Source: Rahnella laticis
GTDB lineage: Bacteria > Pseudomonadota > Gammaproteobacteria > Enterobacterales > Enterobacteriaceae
NCBI RefSeq assembly: GCF_015644585.1
Contig: NZ_JADOBI010000002.1
Coordinates: 496,001-560,000 of the forward strand
DNA length: 64,000 nt
Direction of reading: 5' to 3'
Below the pieces are notes generated by a model. That model did no database searches. It was not told the DNA's origin and worked only from the letters and a program-made list of their open reading frames with translations. The translations under genes and the position numbers were made by a program. Positions 36,672 through 46,600 of this stretch are shown here, one piece after another (within the stretch, counting starts at the first letter, position 1; each line of letters starts with the position of its first letter).

Positions 36672-37700
36672 GTGAAAAAGACCAAACGCATCACTATCAG
36701 TGGCATAGCAGAGCTGGCTGGCGTGTCGAAATCGACTGCCAGCCAGGTTCTTAACGGACACAGCAAGAAGTTTCGCATCTCCGATACGACGCGCGATCGC
36801 GTGCTTGCGGTGGCCGCCGAGCAGCATTATCAGCCCAGTATCCACGCCCGTTCACTTAACGTCACCCGCAGCTTCACGCTGGGTCTGGTTGTCCCGGAAA
36901 TGACCAACTACGGTTTTGCGGCCTGTTCCAACGAGCTTGAAACGCTCTGCCGCGAGAACGGTATGCAACTGCTGATTGCCTGCACGGATGAGAACACCAG
37001 TCAGGAAACCATGGTGGTGAACAACCTTATCCAGCGCCAGGTCGACGGACTGATCGTAGCGTCCAGTATGCTCAGCGATGCGGAATATGTGAAAATCAGC
37101 CAGCAGTTACCGGTGGTTCTGTTTGACCGTCATTTGCAGGAAACGCAATTGCCACTGGTCGTGTGCGAAGCCATCGAATCCTCGGCTGAACTGGTCGCAC
37201 GGGTGGCAAAAAAGCATCCGGATGAATTTTATTTTCTCGGTGGCCAGCCACGCATTTCTCCCACGCGCGACCGTCTTGCCGGTTATCAGCTGGGGCTTGA
37301 GCGTGCGGGTGTCAGCCTGAATCCTGAGTGGATTATGTACGGTAATTATCATCCCAGCTCAGGTTATGAAATGTTTGCCAATCTTTGTGCCCGGCTCGGG
37401 CGTCCGCCCAAAGCGCTGTATGTCGCGTCCTGCGGGCTGATGGAAGGGGTATTGCGCTATATGAGCCAGCACAAACTGCTCGGGAGCGATATTCATCTGT
37501 GCAGTTTTGACGATCACTATCTTTATGACTCACTCACGGTGAAGATTGATACCGTGGCGCAGGATTGCAAAGCGCTGGCAATTCATTGTTTTGACATGAT
37601 TATCAGCCTGATCAATGAACAGCCGACTGAGCAGGTTCAAAGTTATTTAGCGCCGAAACTTCACTGGCGGCATCCAGATTCTGCGGAAACCACAAACTGA
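36672..37700 (+). CDS. scrR: Sucrose operon repressor ScrR (LacI family)
   Basis: 342 residues. Helix-turn-helix and hinge 1-60 ([21 protein letters not shown], then [10 protein letters not shown]), then the sugar-binding core, with [19 protein letters not shown] and [18 protein letters not shown] highly like Klebsiella ScrR by recall. It represses the scr genes until fructose or fructose-1-phosphate binds. The start is GTG at 36672 with no strong ribosome site, suggesting low expression. It follows scrB by 30 bases and is likely read from the same transcript. Confidence 0.92.
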   Translation: MKKTKRITISGIAELAGVSKSTASQVLNGHSKKFRISDTTRDRVLAVAAEQHYQPSIHARSLNVTRSFTLGLVVPEMTNYGFAACSNELETLCRENGMQLLIACTDENTSQETMVVNNLIQRQVDGLIVASSMLSDAEYVKISQQLPVVLFDRHLQETQLPLVVCEAIESSAELVARVAKKHPDEFYFLGGQPRISPTRDRLAGYQLGLERAGVSLNPEWIMYGNYHPSSGYEMFANLCARLGRPPKALYVASCGLMEGVLRYMSQHKLLGSDIHLCSFDDHYLYDSLTVKIDTVAQDCKALAIHCFDMIISLINEQPTEQVQSYLAPKLHWRHPDSAETTN

Positions 37701-37752
37701 ATATCATCCTGCGCGCATGAATCTGTTGACCTGAGGAATGCGCCTGAACTCA

Positions 37753-38361
37753 TCACTTCACATCAATGCGGAAAATACGTAAAAACGCCCTTTTCCCTTC
37801 TTCAGTAAACGTGACTTCGCGATAACCCGGCGTTCTGTTCAGCCACCCTTTTCGCTCAAAAGCGGCCAGTAAAGCCGCACCGGAATCGCCCCCGAGATGG
37901 AAACGTCGCTCGCTCCAGTCGAGACACGCGCAGCTGCTTTTGCGCCGGGTGTTCGGGTTCAGAATGGCGCCTAAATCTTCAAAATGCTGCTTTCCGTCGG
38001 GCGTCAGCGCATTACCGTCAGGTTCCAGCCAGCCTTCGTCACGCATGAATTCGTAAATCCCGACCGCGATTTTTCCTGCCAGATGGTCATAACAGGTTCG
38101 CGCGACGCGCAAATGTACCGGCGTTTTGGGCTGCGGCGATTTCATGGATTTCATGGAAATTCCCATCAGGGTTTCCAGAAGATGGGCGACATCGCTGCCA
38201 GCCAGCCGGTAATAACGGTGTCTTCCCTGCGAAAGGCAGGTAATTAAATCGCTGTTGAGGAGTTTGGTCAGGTGCGCGCTGGCGGTGGACGCCGCAATAT
38301 TGGCGACTGAACTCAGCTCTGTCGCGGTCCACGCGCGGCCATCCATCAGCGCGCAAAGCAT
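37753..38361 (-). CDS. ArsR-family winged-helix regulator, 5' end disturbed
   Basis: From ATG 38361 the product is 202 residues, but that start falls inside the first conserved helix. The preceding in-frame codons (38362-38448) encode LELSLSAVASAIADPSRVSM, plainly the missing N-terminus of this family, yet contain no ATG, GTG or TTG before the stop of the upstream gene, which is in the same frame. An ATG ATG pair lies one base out of frame near 38425. So there is either a frameshift or a very rare start. The visible domain has the ArsR recognition helix (AASTASAHLTKLLNSDLI). The C-terminal half carries a Cys-rich patch (SSCACLDWSERR). Third gene of an ABM-ACT-ArsR operon. Confidence 0.75.
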   Translation of the reverse strand: MLCALMDGRAWTATELSSVANIAASTASAHLTKLLNSDLITCLSQGRHRYYRLAGSDVAHLLETLMGISMKSMKSPQPKTPVHLRVARTCYDHLAGKIAVGIYEFMRDEGWLEPDGNALTPDGKQHFEDLGAILNPNTRRKSSCACLDWSERRFHLGGDSGAALLAAFERKGWLNRTPGYREVTFTEEGKRAFLRIFRIDVK

Positions 38362-38448
38362 GCTGACCCGCGAAGGGTCAGCAATGGCCGAAGCAACCGC
38401 GGATAACGACAGCTCAAGCTGTAATCCGTCATCATCCGTTGGGTAAAC

Positions 38449-38841
38449 TCATTCAGCCGGTACGTCCCATTCTGCTGTCACCTCTGTGGCCAATATATTG
38501 TTATCGGTAAGCAAAATCAGCCGGTTATCGTGATCGCTGTACTGCACCAATATGTTAATACCGTTCTGCGCGATGACAGCGGCAATGGCACCCAGTTCTC
38601 CGGGGCGTTCCTGTTTCAGCTTTCTGATAACCGGCTTTGTGACCTGCCGGACGTCCAGCCCGGCCGCCGTCAGCACCGTGCGTGCTCGCTCGCCGTCTTC
38701 AACCAGGAAATGCGCATGGCTTTCATCGCCTGCCGTAAACACACCGCCGCCTTCCAGGCCGACGCCATTTTTGCCGAGGACAGAACCGAGACGCGCCAGC
38801 TCACCGGGCGCATTGCGGAGAATAACGTGAATATCATACAT
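38449..38841 (-). CDS. Tandem ACT-domain protein
   Basis: 130 residues from ATG 38841, which has AGGAGG eight bases upstream. The frame is open further to 38889 but that extension overlaps the previous gene. Two ACT folds: 1-65 ([29 protein letters not shown]) and 66-130 ([26 protein letters not shown]). ACT domains bind amino acids and regulate metabolism. This stand-alone type is of unknown role. It overlaps the ABM gene by eight bases and abuts the ArsR gene in the same frame. Confidence 0.8.
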   Translation of the reverse strand: MYDIHVILRNAPGELARLGSVLGKNGVGLEGGGVFTAGDESHAHFLVEDGERARTVLTAAGLDVRQVTKPVIRKLKQERPGELGAIAAVIAQNGINILVQYSDHDNRLILLTDNNILATEVTAEWDVPAE

Positions 38842-39157
38842 GCGAATAACCTCCTTTTTCAGATGAATAGTCCCTGAGAACCTCAACAACGCGGATCCGG
38901 TAAAAAGAGAAAACAGAGTTCCGCCCCTCGGATTGTGCGGCCTGATGCTTCAGATTCTTTTTCCACGCCAGCACCGATTCTTCATTTTCCCACCATGACA
39001 GCGACAAAATTTTTCCCGGTGTACTCAGGCTCTGAAAACGTTCAATAGAAATAAAACCCTCAACGTCGTCCAGCAGAGGTTTTAGCTCTGCGGCCAGCTC
39101 AAAGTAGCGGTCCTGTTGTTCAGGAATGGCGTCAGCCTCGAAAAGTACAGCGATCAT
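38834..39157 (-). CDS. ABM-domain (antibiotic biosynthesis monooxygenase-like) protein
   Basis: 107 residues, one ferredoxin-like ABM fold: [25 protein letters not shown], then [32 protein letters not shown] with the His/Trp-rich edge (HQAAQSEGR). Family members oxidise small aromatics or degrade heme, but many have no known activity. First gene of a three-gene operon with the ACT and ArsR genes. Confidence 0.82.
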   Translation of the reverse strand: MIAVLFEADAIPEQQDRYFELAAELKPLLDDVEGFISIERFQSLSTPGKILSLSWWENEESVLAWKKNLKHQAAQSEGRNSVFSFYRIRVVEVLRDYSSEKGGYSHV

Positions 39158-39326
39158 AAAATGCTCCGGTATGAATGTCTTCGGAGCCCACTATAAGATG
39201 CAAAAATGGGTGACACTTCGGCGGCGGACGAAATGTTGATGTTGTTATCTGCCCCACTTTTCAGAATAAAAGCTGACGGGTAAAGTACATGTCCTGTTTG
39301 CCTCTTTTGCTGCGTATTTATGAGGG

Positions 39327-39977
39327 ATGATGAAAACTGAATTAATCGCCGGAATTTTTCTCGCTTGCCTGTCTGCCAGTGCTTTCAGCGAACCATTACA
39401 GGACGATTCAACACCCATCACGCTTAAGCTGAATGACAATTCAGTCGTTAACGTCACAACATGCGAGGATTTTATTGCGCTTCGCCGCGCGGGGAAAACC
39501 GTCACTGATTTCGAGAACATGCCCGACCGTTTTGCGTCGACGGCTCAAAATTCCTTAACCGATTGCTATCTGACAACCTGGGCGAAAGCGCAGGGCTTAA
39601 CGGAAGTGAATCCGCCGCCTGCAACCCTGACGATCAGTGATGTGGTAAAACATTTCCCGGCAACAGCGGCAGTTGCGATCAGTGATGATGAAGTCGCCAG
39701 AGTAAAAACGCATTACCTAAACAAGACCATTATTCAGAAAGAACCTGATTTAAAAGCGGATGATATGGGACGGCTGATCTCTGCGAAATCTTCTGACGGC
39801 TATATCATCACCGGCCACCGCGCATTTAAAGGTCAGGACGGAAAACTGACTGATTTCGTTACACTCGGAAAGTTTGTTACCGGCGGGACCTGGAGTGTGT
39901 CAACGACGTACAGGATTGTTTCCCAAAATGAACCTGTATGGAAAATTCAGGAAGTGACGGAAAACGATCCGCTGTAA
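39327..39977 (+). CDS. Exported protein of unknown function
   Basis: 216 residues with a signal peptide (ELIAGIFLACLSASAFS, cleavage before EPLQDD). The mature part has two Cys (in TTCEDF and TDCYLT) that may pair in the periplasm, and a C-terminal beta-rich half (GYIITGHRAFKGQDGKL, GGTWSVSTTYRIVSQNEPVWKIQEV). I recognise no family. Two ATGs in tandem (39327, 39330) follow GAGGG, and the second is better spaced. Single gene, convergent with the next. Confidence 0.6.
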   Translation: MMKTELIAGIFLACLSASAFSEPLQDDSTPITLKLNDNSVVNVTTCEDFIALRRAGKTVTDFENMPDRFASTAQNSLTDCYLTTWAKAQGLTEVNPPPATLTISDVVKHFPATAAVAISDDEVARVKTHYLNKTIIQKEPDLKADDMGRLISAKSSDGYIITGHRAFKGQDGKLTDFVTLGKFVTGGTWSVSTTYRIVSQNEPVWKIQEVTENDPL

Positions 39978-39984
39978 TTCATCG

Positions 39985-40503
39985 CTACCTGAAACTCCAC
40001 TGCACGCTCACCACAAACACGGAAGGAATGATGATCCCGGTCTCTACGCCGAAATAGCTGGTGAAGTTGTACTGGATGGCATGGTAGATGTACGGGGAAA
40101 ATCCGATGCCGGTGACTTTTTTGAAGTCCTCGTAGGAGCCGTCATCGCCGCAGTGTTTGAAGGCGTCGAAAAAGAACTCGCCGGTATAACCGTAGACGCC
40201 TTTAAATACCCAGTTGGAATCTCCCTGGATCCAGTCGCGGCGCAGCCCGAGCGCAATACAGCGGTCACCGAAGCTGTTGTTCATGGTGCCGACCAGTGCG
40301 CTGTATTTGGAGTCTTCGGAGAATTTTCGTTCTACCGACATGAATTTATTATCGAAAAACTCGTTGTATTGCCCGTAGTTACCGGTCAGGTGGTAAACAA
40401 AAGAACCGGTGTTGAAGGAGTATAAATTAATTTCATCCGCATGAAGACCAACGGCGACGAGGAGTAAAAAGAAACACAGAACCCGGCTTGAATTTTTTAT
40501 CAT
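39985..40503 (-). CDS. Small outer-membrane beta-barrel-like protein
   Basis: 172 residues, signal peptide 1-22 (VLCFFLLLVAVGLHAD). The mature part alternates polar and hydrophobic residues in short strands (FVYHLTGNYGQYNEF, KYSALVGTMNNSFGDRCIALGLRRDW, YFGVETGIIIPSVFVVSVQWSFR). It ends in an aromatic-rich strand, consistent with a small eight-strand outer-membrane barrel. Size and layout are like PagP or PagL lipid A enzymes, but I see no decisive catalytic signature. Two Cys (GDRC, KHCGDD). Function unknown. Confidence 0.55.
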   Translation of the reverse strand: MIKNSSRVLCFFLLLVAVGLHADEINLYSFNTGSFVYHLTGNYGQYNEFFDNKFMSVERKFSEDSKYSALVGTMNNSFGDRCIALGLRRDWIQGDSNWVFKGVYGYTGEFFFDAFKHCGDDGSYEDFKKVTGIGFSPYIYHAIQYNFTSYFGVETGIIIPSVFVVSVQWSFR

Positions 40504-40616
40504 TTAGATAATCTCTTTGATTATAAAGACATAATTTTATCTAAAAAATTTAAATCATTGATATGAGCGTGATCAGGCCCATAAAAATTATTCTAAGACA
40601 GGATCTGTGTTTGTAC

Positions 40617-40662
40617 AAAAAAGCCCCGGTAAATCCGGCAACAACGCGGTGCGTGTTGCCGG
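40617..40662 (-). terminator. Terminator of the glucan synthase gene
   Basis: A hairpin CCGGCAAC / GTTGCCGG plus a second short CCGG / CCGG stem directly before a six-T run on the minus strand. Confidence 0.75.
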
Positions 40663-40683
40663 GAATTTATTCAGTCAGATCAT

Positions 40684-43600
40684 TTATTCATTTTTATCCG
40701 CCCTTCCCAGCTCAACGATAACGTGATGATCCTGCCCGTCATCGGTGAGCGGGATCTCGTCATTCGCCAGCTGATTGCCGTCCAGCGTCACGCGATATTC
40801 CTCCGTGCTTTTGCACACCCTAATCAGATAGCGGCTGCTGCCTTGCTGGCAGGCGACGCTGATTTCCGGCCAGTTTTCCGGCAGCTGGCTGTGAATGGAA
40901 ATGGTGTCGCCTTTGCGCGTGATACCCAGCAACGATTCGGTGATCAGGCGGTACGTCCATCCGGCGGAACCGGTATACCAGCTCCAGCCACCGCGTCCGC
41001 TGTGCGGGGCGACCGAATAAATATCAGCGGAGATCACGTAAGGTTCGGCTTTGTACCGGCCAACCGCCTCTGCGGTCAGGCTGTGATTGACCGGATTGAT
41101 CATCGCCATCAGTTCCCACGCGCGTTCGATATTGCCCTGTTTCGCAAAGGCCATAACTGCCCAGATCGCGCCGTGCGTGTATTGCCCGCCGTTCTCGCGA
41201 ACACCCGGCAGATAACCGCGAATATATCCGGGGTTCGGGCCGTTGCCGTCGAAAGGCGGCGTCAGCAGTTTGATTAAACCCGCGTCATTATCGACCAGAT
41301 GTTTATCCACCGACTGCATGGCGCTGGCGGTGCGTTCAGGCGTGCCCGCACCGGAAAGCACCGACCAGCTTTGGGCGATGGCGTCAATCTGACATTCGCT
41401 ATTCAGATGTGAACCCAGCGTTTGCCCGTCGTCAAAATAGCCGCGCAAATACCATTCGCCGTCCCAGGCGTGATCGTTGAGATTTTGTCTGAGCCGCGCA
41501 GAGTGTTCGCGGCAAAGCGTGGCGACCTCCGCGTCCTGACGTTCTTCCGCCAGCGCGCCATAACGTTGCAGAACGTCATAGAGGAAGAAGCCCAGCCAGA
41601 CACTTTCGCCGCGCCCGCCCAGCCCGACCAGATTCATGCCGTCATTCCAGTCGCCCGCGCCCATCAGTGGCAGGCCGTGTTCGCCCATCTTCAGCCCGTA
41701 TTTCAGTGCGCGGACGCCGTGCGCCCACAGGGTTTCCTGCGTGTTGCTGACCACCGGTTGTTCATAGAAAGATTCCTCGCCGGGAGCCAGCAGACGCGAT
41801 TCGAGGTACGGCACGATTTCTTCCGCCACTGCGCCATCGCCGGTTACGGCAATGTAATGACTGATTGCCAGCGGCAGCCACAGATAATCGTCCGAGCAAC
41901 GCGTGCGGACGCCATTGCCAGTCGGCGGATGCCACCAGTGCTGGACGTCGCCTTCAATAAACTGCCGTGAGGCGCACAGCAGGATCTGTTCGCGCATGCG
42001 TTGTGGCGCGGCATGCGTCAGCGCCAGCGTATCCTGCAACTGATCGCGGAAACCAAACGCACCGCCGGACTGATAATAGCCGCTGCGCGCCAGTATGCGG
42101 CTGGCGAGGGTCTGATAAATCAGCCAGCCGTTAGTCAGCAAATCGACGGATTTATCCGGCGTGGTGATCTGAATTTTATCCAGCACCTGATGCCAGTGAT
42201 GATGAACGCGATCCAGCTCGGCCTGCGCGGCGCCTTCCTGGAAGAACTGATGGATCAGCGCTTCGGCGTCTCCGGCGTTTTGCCCCAGACCCAGTGCAAA
42301 AATAAAGGTGCGCTGATCGCCGTCAATCAGCGTGGTTGCTGACTGCACCGCGCCGCAAGGATCAAGCATTGCACCGGTTTTATCCGACAGGCGCTGCGTT
42401 TTCATTGCAGCGGGGGATGCGGCGGAACCGGTTCTGCCGAGGAATTCACGGCGGTCGCCGCTTACGGAACAATGTGCGCCGGTCACGGCAAAAAAGGCCG
42501 TTCGCGGTGAGCCGTTGCTGGTGTAATGATTGGTCGCCAGCACGCCGCAGCCCTGCACGACGTGCGCCGCCGAGGTGACAATATGCATGGCTGATTTCAC
42601 CCGCAAATCGGCCATCACCCACTCGACATAACCGGTCACCGAAAGCCTGCGCGGCCTGCCGGAAACGTTGGTCAGCGTCATCATGATCAGCTTGACCGGC
42701 GCGTGCTCAGCGACCAGCACCGTCATTTCGCTGCTGATCCCCCGTTCGGTATGCTCGAAAACGCTGTAGCCAAAACTGTGACGCGTCACGTAGCCGCCGG
42801 GGCCGCGCACCGGCAAAGGTGCCGGAGACCAGACGCTGCCGGTCTCTTCATCGCGCAGATAAAACGCTTCGCCGGAACTGTCGCTGACCGGGTCGTTTTC
42901 CCACGGCGTCAGGCGGTATTCATGGGCATTTTCATACCAGGTATAAGCCTGACCACTTTCTGAAATTACCGAGCCAAAATCCGCATTCGCGAGCACGTTC
43001 GACCACGGCGCAGGCGTATTTTCTCCGTCGTTGAGGACTATCTGATACTCGCGCCCGTCCGGTGAGAATCCACCCAGTCCGTTGAAATACGTCAGATCGC
43101 GTGGAGGAGAAGTGACCGGCTGACTGTCGTTTAGCGTGCGTACCGGCAGTAAAGCGGGCAGCGAAACATGCGGTGGTTGCATGCGCTGATTCAGCTGATC
43201 GGCCAGCGACCCGCGGCGGTCGTCGATCACCACGCGGGCGACGCTCATCAGCAGCGTGCGGTCATCCTGCGTCATCTGTTCGCCATTACGCACAAAAATG
43301 CCGCCCGGAATATCGGTCTGGCTGGACCCCGCGCCGGATGCCACCAGACCGAGGATCTGGTTTTGCAGCGCCTGCTGGTAGCCGCCGGAATCATTACACA
43401 TAATCACCAGATCGACTTTCAGCCCTTTCAGCCGCCAGTAATGGTGCGCACGGATCAGCAGCGTCACCAGCCCGATATTTTCATTGCTGGTCATGGTCAG
43501 CAGAACCACCGGCAGGTCGCCGGAAAGTGATTGCCCCCACAGGCCGGATTGCCCGCGACGGTTAGCGCTGACCGCCTGCGCATCGCCACGCATTTCCTGA

Positions 43601-46600
43601 CTGGCGAAGAGAATGGCCCCGGCCAGCCGGTTAAACAGCCCCGCGTCTTCCTCGGTGGCATTCAGCTGGCGCAGCACCACCTGACTGTGCGACCAGGTGA
43701 TTTCGAATACCCGATCAGCAATATGGTGATCGCGGTATTTTTCCAGCAACCCCAGACTTTGCAGACGGGTGTCCGCAATTCCGTAAACCATATCAATGAT
43801 GACCGGCACGCCGGGTTTCAGGCGGATGCGCTGGCGGATTGCCATCACCGGATCCAGCACCGCTCCGGCGCTGTTACTGAGCGCCCCGGCACGGCGTAAT
43901 GCCTGCGGGTTTGAGGCCGTATTGCCGCGCCCGATAAACTGCGCGCGGTCAGTTTCAAATGATGTTTCCCGCTCGACGGAACCGTGGATCGCCATCATAT
44001 GGAACATCCACGGGCACTGTTCTTCCGGCTCGCGCGGGCGGCGATGACACAGAATGCCTTCCTGCGCGGGCATCAGTTCAGTCTGCACAAACAGATTGCT
44101 GAACGCCGGATGCGCCGCGTCATTGGCTGCCGGTGCCAGTACGACTTCGGCATAGGTGGTAATTTCCAGCTCACGGGCATGGCGGCCATGATGTGTGACC
44201 GTCATCCGGCGGATTTCGACATCATCTTCCGGTGACACCACGATATGTGTTTGCATCGTCAGCGAACCGTGCGTGCGGCGGAACTCGGCACCGGCATCGG
44301 TCAGCACGGCGTGATACGTGCCCTTTTGTTTGCCGAGCGGCTGCCATGTATTGCTGGTCACGGTGCCGGATTCCGGATCACTCAGATAACAGAAAATACC
44401 CCGGTGATCGCGCGTCGCATCTTCCCGCCAGCGGGTCAGCGTCAGGTCTTTCCAGCGGCTGACGCTGCCACCCGCCTGCGTCACCATCAGATGATAATTC
44501 GTATTGGAAAGCAGCTGAACTTCAGGCGCCGGGCTGTCGGCGTTGCTGAATTCGCGCAGCTCGATATTCACTTTTTGCAGCGTGCTGTCGTGGGATTCGA
44601 AATGACGGCGCGGGCTGTAAAGCTCCACGGCGTCCGGCACGCGCTCCTGCAACAACAGGCGTGCAGACTGGAATGCCGCATTCGCCGCAAAGCGCGCGTT
44701 CATGGGCGCACCGAGCAGCACATTCGCCAGCGCCAGAAAACCCATGCCCTGATGGTGAGCCATGTACGAGCGCACCACGATGTAAATCTGCCCGCGGATC
44801 AGGCGCGACGGCGTGTAATCAAGCGCATCATAAAAGCCGTATTCCCCGCGTGCACCGCGGTTTTCCAGCTCAGCCAGATTGAGACAGGCTTCCTGTGGCC
44901 GGATCATCAGCGCCATCAGCGTGGCGTAAGGCGCGACGACCATGTCTTCGGCAAGCCCGCGTTTCAGCCCGAGGCCGGGCACGCCAAACGCGTGATACTG
45001 ATAATTCTGGTTGAGATCAAACGCTGCATAGGCGGATTCAGAAATCCCCCACGGCACCTTGTTCTCCCTGCCCCAGGCAATTTGCCGGTCAACGGCGGTC
45101 TGGCACATCTGTACCAGCAGCGTGTCCGGATACGCAGGCATGACCAGTTGTGGCATCAGGTATTCAAACATCGAGCCGCTCCACGACATCAGCGACGGTT
45201 GTTTGTCGATCACCGTGAATAACCGGCCCAGCGCGAACCAGCTTTTTTGCGGCAGCTGATTGGTGGCAATGGTGACGTAATTGGTGAGGCGGATTTCCGA
45301 CGGCAGCAGATCGTATTTCCCGCTGTCCATTTTATGCGCTTCGCAGTTATAGCCGACGGTCAGCAGATGCGTGTTTTTGTCATACAGGAACTGGAAATCC
45401 ATGCGCGCATGGTCGTTCAGGCGTTTTTCCAGCTCACTGATGATGTCCAGTCGCTGACGCGCCAGCCCGATCGTGCGGGATAAACCCGGCTCCTTTCGTG
45501 CATCCTGTTGCGCCAGCCATTGCAGCGAAGGCAGGACGCCGCTTTGCACTTCCGGCGTAAACGCACCATAAAACTCGGTCCACTCTTCCAGACCTGCGTC
45601 AATTTGTGCGGCCAGACGTTGCAGCCAGACGCCATCGGCAGGCGTGATCAGCGCGCGCATTTCCCGCAAAGGATCCAGCGCCTCCGTACCTGACGTTTGT
45701 GGCATCAACTGGCGGAGTTTGTTCACCCCCGGCGATGGCGTCTGCTTTTCGGCCATTTGCAGGGTATCTTCCAGCCCGGCCAGCCACCGCCCGATATCCG
45801 CCGCAGGCTGCGTGCGCCACAGCCGTAAACCGGTGCTCAGCGTCAGTAAATGCCCCGCCAGATTGCCGCTGTCCACGCTGGAAATGTAGCGCGGATTCAG
45901 CGGTTCCAGCGTGCGCGTGTCGTACCAGTTATAAAGATGGCCGCGATAATGTTCGAGCTTGTCGAGCGTATCCAGCGTCAGGCTGGTACGTTCGAGCACC
46001 TCTTTTTGCGTGAGATAGCCGAAATCCCACGCGGTAATATTGGCCAGCAAAGAAAGGCCGATATTGGTGGGTGACGTGCGGTGCGCAATCGTGGGCTGCG
46101 GGATTTCCTGGAAGTTATCCGGCGGCAGCCAGTTTTCGGTTTCAGTGACGAAATCTTCGAAGAAAGCCCAGGTCTGGCGTGCTGTCTGGCGCAGGAAAGC
46201 GTGTTGCAGGACATTGAGATCCGGCATCTCGCGTTTTGCGGGCTGGCTGAGCCAGCACAGAATGCGCGGCGCGAGAAACCACAGAATGCCCAGCGGCAGT
46301 GCGAACGCCAGCAGCGGCAGATGGGAATACGCCGCCACTAAGATCACCGCCACACCGACCAGCGGGTTGGCCCACATCCGGCGATAAAAATACTCCGGCG
46401 AATGCGCCCGGCTTTGCGCGCCAATACTCACGCTCGCCCATTCGTGTAGTTTGCGATGGCTGACGTTCAGCCGCCACAGCGTCAGCAAAATTGCCTGTAC
46501 GGAGTAAACCGCTTCGTGCGGCAGGGTCATCAGGTGCAGAAAAATACGCGAAACCCGGCTGACGGTTGCCGTAAACACGCTTTTCAGATGCGGGATCAGC

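Noticed and set aside
44245-45222. A 325-codon plus-strand frame, and several others within 40.7-49.2 kb
   Set aside because: All are antisense to the glucan synthase gene, whose single long frame and catalytic motifs explain the region.
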